Part shown: piece after piece, positions 6,348 to 8,389 of the stretch | Layout: each line of letters opens with the position of its first letter | Position numbering within the stretch: the first letter of the stretch is position 1 | Assembly (NCBI GenBank): GCA_046496815.1 | Contig: JAWOGN010000056.1 | Coordinates: 1 to 8,389 of the forward strand | Length of the DNA stretch: 8,389 nt | Direction of reading: 5' to 3' | Source of the DNA: JAWOGN01 sp046496815 | Lineage (GTDB): Bacteria; Desulfobacterota; DSM-4660; Desulfatiglandales; Desulfatiglandaceae | The notes under the pieces: model-generated | Told to the model about the DNA's origin: nothing | The model's database searches: none | Seen by the model: only the letters and a program-made list of their open reading frames with translations | Program-made: the position numbers and the translations under genes

Positions 6348-8345
6348 TTACTCCGGCACCCCCGCCTTTCGCAGGGCGCCGATTATTTTCTTCACATGGG
6401 ACGGATCTCTGAATTTTCTCAAAAAATATTCGCGTCGGCTCTCTATAGTTATATTCAAGCGGAGACTCTCTGCAATTTGAGCGCGCGCTTCCTTTTCCAT
6501 GCCAAGCCCTATGTAGCTCATTGCCATTTCCGTTCGTATTCCGGCCACATAACTCCCGGAACAATTCTCTTTTTCACATAGTTTCAGCATTCTTTCAAAG
6601 GCTTCAAGGGCCTTTTCATATCGTCCGGACCAGTTGTAGGTGCGAGCCAGGTACCATAGTTGCCAGGAACTGTGAAAAGGGTCAAGGCGGATGGCCTGCT
6701 CACCATGTTCGATTGCTTCTTTAAATCTTCCCAAAGAGAATTTGTGTTTTGCAAGATTCGCTAAGGTGGAAGTGTCGCCGGGGACGGCAGCATTCGCCTT
6801 CTCCAGCATTGCCAAGGCATCATCCCATTGCCTTTCATGATTACAAATTGCTGACCTGCAATTTAGGCCCATAAGGTTGCATTCGTCCATTTTCAGAGCC
6901 TTATCCACAAGTTCAATCCCTCGCATGCGAGAGGCAGCCGCGGACTCACCGGTATCGCACCAATCACGCCTATAAAAGTCATAGTGGAGCATGCCCAGCA
7001 GTGCCCAGGCAGAAGCGTATTCCGGGTCCAGCTCAACCGCTCGTTCAAGCAGTTGAATGCCCTTGGCGTATTCCTGTTTTCTGAAAGTATCGTAAGAGCT
7101 GATGCATTTGGCAAAACAAATCCACGCCTGGAGATTCCTTGTATCACTCCGCAACCGGAGGCTCTCGCCTTTCGTCAGCTTTATTTGAAGCTCTTTAAGG
7201 ACTGTTAATGTGATTTCATCTTGAATTGCAAAAAAGTCCTTCATTTCCCTATCAAAGCTCTCTGCCCAGAGGTGGTAGCCTGAGTCGGCGTCCACCAACT
7301 GGGTGGTCACCCGCAAACGGTTCCCGGTCGACTGGATTGCCCCTTCCAAAACGTACTGCACGTTGAGCTCTCTACCAATTTGTCCGACATCCAGCGGCCT
7401 CTCTTTATAAACGAAGCTCGAATTTCGTGCGATTACCAACATCTCAGGGATCTTGGCAAGGGATGTGATAATGTTTTCGCTGATCCCATCAGCGAGGTAT
7501 TCCTTTTCCGGTTCGCCACTTAAGTTTGAAAAAGGCAAGACCGCAATGGACTGCTTAACGGCAACGATCCGTTGAGAGGAAGGGGGCTGGGCGAGATAAG
7601 TCCGCCAGATCGCAACGGCTGTGAGCCCAACAAGCAAGAATGCAAAAACGATCAAAGAGGACTTCTGAATCCCTAAGGGCCTAAATCGACGCCATTTCCA
7701 TGATCTGTAAATCCCGTCCCTCGGTTCGGTTTGGTTATCGAACTCACCGGGAACCCTCCCCTCTTTTCCCCTGCTTTTTTTGAGGTGCTCAATGAACCGA
7801 TGCCAGGCAGTTGCGTCATTCAGATTTGGGCCTTCTTCGTAGGTTATGACAACATCACCTAAGCTCATCCCCAGTTTATCCAATGAAAACCGTAACCTGA
7901 CATTCTCCTCGCTGCCTTTGTATTCAAACAAGTTTGCCCAGAGATCTTTCTCTTCTTCCGAGAATCTGTAGGCCCTTCCCACGGTGTCGTCATATTCCTT
8001 TTCCCGTCCAAGTACCCTGAAAAGTGGGGCAGTTTCCAAGTTAGGAAGCGCGGTTTTCCATTTCCTGTAAATCCTCCTCAGTAAATTCTGCTTTCTTGAA
8101 GATCCGGCGGAGCCTCCAATTGTTTCATTGAGCAGCGAAAGGGTATCGTGGTGTTCTTCCAGAGGGATGGAGGTAATTTTCCCTCGCTTTTTCATTTCAT
8201 TGACCACAAGTGTGATTACCGAGAGGTAAAACCGACGGGATGGCGTATCGAAATGGAAACTCGAATCAAGTCCCCCTTCAATACGGATGTGCAGCTTGAA
8301 TTGATTCAGATCAATTCTCAAAGGCTTTTTGCCATGCTCAACCAT
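6348..8345 (-). CDS. Membrane-anchored TolB-N-like/TPR protein with unassigned N-terminal domain
   Basis: A 665-residue protein in three parts. Residues 1-210 match no domain I recognise; they include conserved-looking stretches FHFDTPSRRFYLSVITLVV (30-48), GGSAGSSRKQNLLRRIYRKW (77-96) and YRFSEEEKDLWANLFEYKG (126-144), with many basic and few hydrophobic segments, so this part is probably cytoplasmic. Residues 229-246 form one membrane helix. Residues 265-392 are a TolB-N-like domain (SIAVLPFSNLSGEPEKEYLADGI, then VQYVLEGAIQ and YHLWAESFDRE). Residues 405-630 hold TPR-type helical repeats (for example LLERAVELDPEYASAWALLG, then AIRLDP and YEKALEAFERM), probably periplasmic. In related proteins the TolB-N/TPR part is joined to an adenylate cyclase or a CadC-like winged-helix domain; neither is visible here, so a signalling or regulatory role is inference. 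The ATG at 8345 has no strong Shine-Dalgarno, and the frame stays open upstream to the window edge, so the true start could lie further out. Confidence 0.88.
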   Translation of the reverse strand: MVEHGKKPLRIDLNQFKLHIRIEGGLDSSFHFDTPSRRFYLSVITLVVNEMKKRGKITSIPLEEHHDTLSLLNETIGGSAGSSRKQNLLRRIYRKWKTALPNLETAPLFRVLGREKEYDDTVGRAYRFSEEEKDLWANLFEYKGSEENVRLRFSLDKLGMSLGDVVITYEEGPNLNDATAWHRFIEHLKKSRGKEGRVPGEFDNQTEPRDGIYRSWKWRRFRPLGIQKSSLIVFAFLLVGLTAVAIWRTYLAQPPSSQRIVAVKQSIAVLPFSNLSGEPEKEYLADGISENIITSLAKIPEMLVIARNSSFVYKERPLDVGQIGRELNVQYVLEGAIQSTGNRLRVTTQLVDADSGYHLWAESFDREMKDFFAIQDEITLTVLKELQIKLTKGESLRLRSDTRNLQAWICFAKCISSYDTFRKQEYAKGIQLLERAVELDPEYASAWALLGMLHYDFYRRDWCDTGESAAASRMRGIELVDKALKMDECNLMGLNCRSAICNHERQWDDALAMLEKANAAVPGDTSTLANLAKHKFSLGRFKEAIEHGEQAIRLDPFHSSWQLWYLARTYNWSGRYEKALEAFERMLKLCEKENCSGSYVAGIRTEMAMSYIGLGMEKEARAQIAESLRLNITIESRREYFLRKFRDPSHVKKIIGALRKAGVPE

Positions 8346-8389
8346 GGTCTTTGTTCCGCTGGCATGTTGAAAAATGGCATTTTGCGGGA

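Noticed and set aside
6267..6581. Plus-strand reading frame from 6267
   Set aside because: It overlaps the 3' end of the well-supported minus-strand TPR gene and shows no family features.

Overview
The window looks like chromosomal DNA from an anaerobic, probably sulfate-reducing Desulfobacterota relative. The case rests on a split-Soret-type diheme cytochrome c, a protein type best known from Desulfovibrio, on its apparent use of selenocysteine, and on two Gram-negative outer-membrane barrel genes. No RNA gene, CRISPR array, insertion sequence or origin was seen.

Layout. Positions 3-701 (+) hold the 3' part of a split-Soret cytochrome c gene, cut by the left window edge. It contains an in-frame TGA (102-104) exactly where the family carries its first conserved cysteine. 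Eleven bases after its stop, 713-2500 (+) encodes a secreted outer-membrane barrel of the alginate-export (AlgE-like) type with an extra periplasmic N-terminal domain. Positions 2619-5195 (+) encode a large multi-pass MscS-family mechanosensitive channel. Positions 5530-5915 (+) hold the wreck of a DUF481 outer-membrane protein: a start with a good ribosome binding site and signal peptide in one frame, and the last barrel strands in another. Converging on it from the right, 6348-8345 (-) encodes a membrane-anchored TolB-N-like/TPR protein with an unassigned N-terminal domain. Two gene-free stretches (5196-5529 and 5916-6347) flank the broken gene, and the second looks AT-richer than its surroundings.

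How the genes may work together. The cytochrome and barrel genes are close enough to be cotranscribed, and both products are exported, one to the periplasm and one to the outer membrane. The channel gene follows on the same strand after 118 bases. All three are envelope proteins, but nothing in the sequence shows that they form one pathway. The TPR gene is a separate unit that resembles membrane-bound signalling or regulatory proteins.

The most notable observation is the probable selenocysteine codon in the cytochrome gene. Next are the frameshifted and internally shortened DUF481 gene, and the unassigned N-terminal domain that sits where related TolB-N/TPR proteins carry a cyclase or winged-helix domain.
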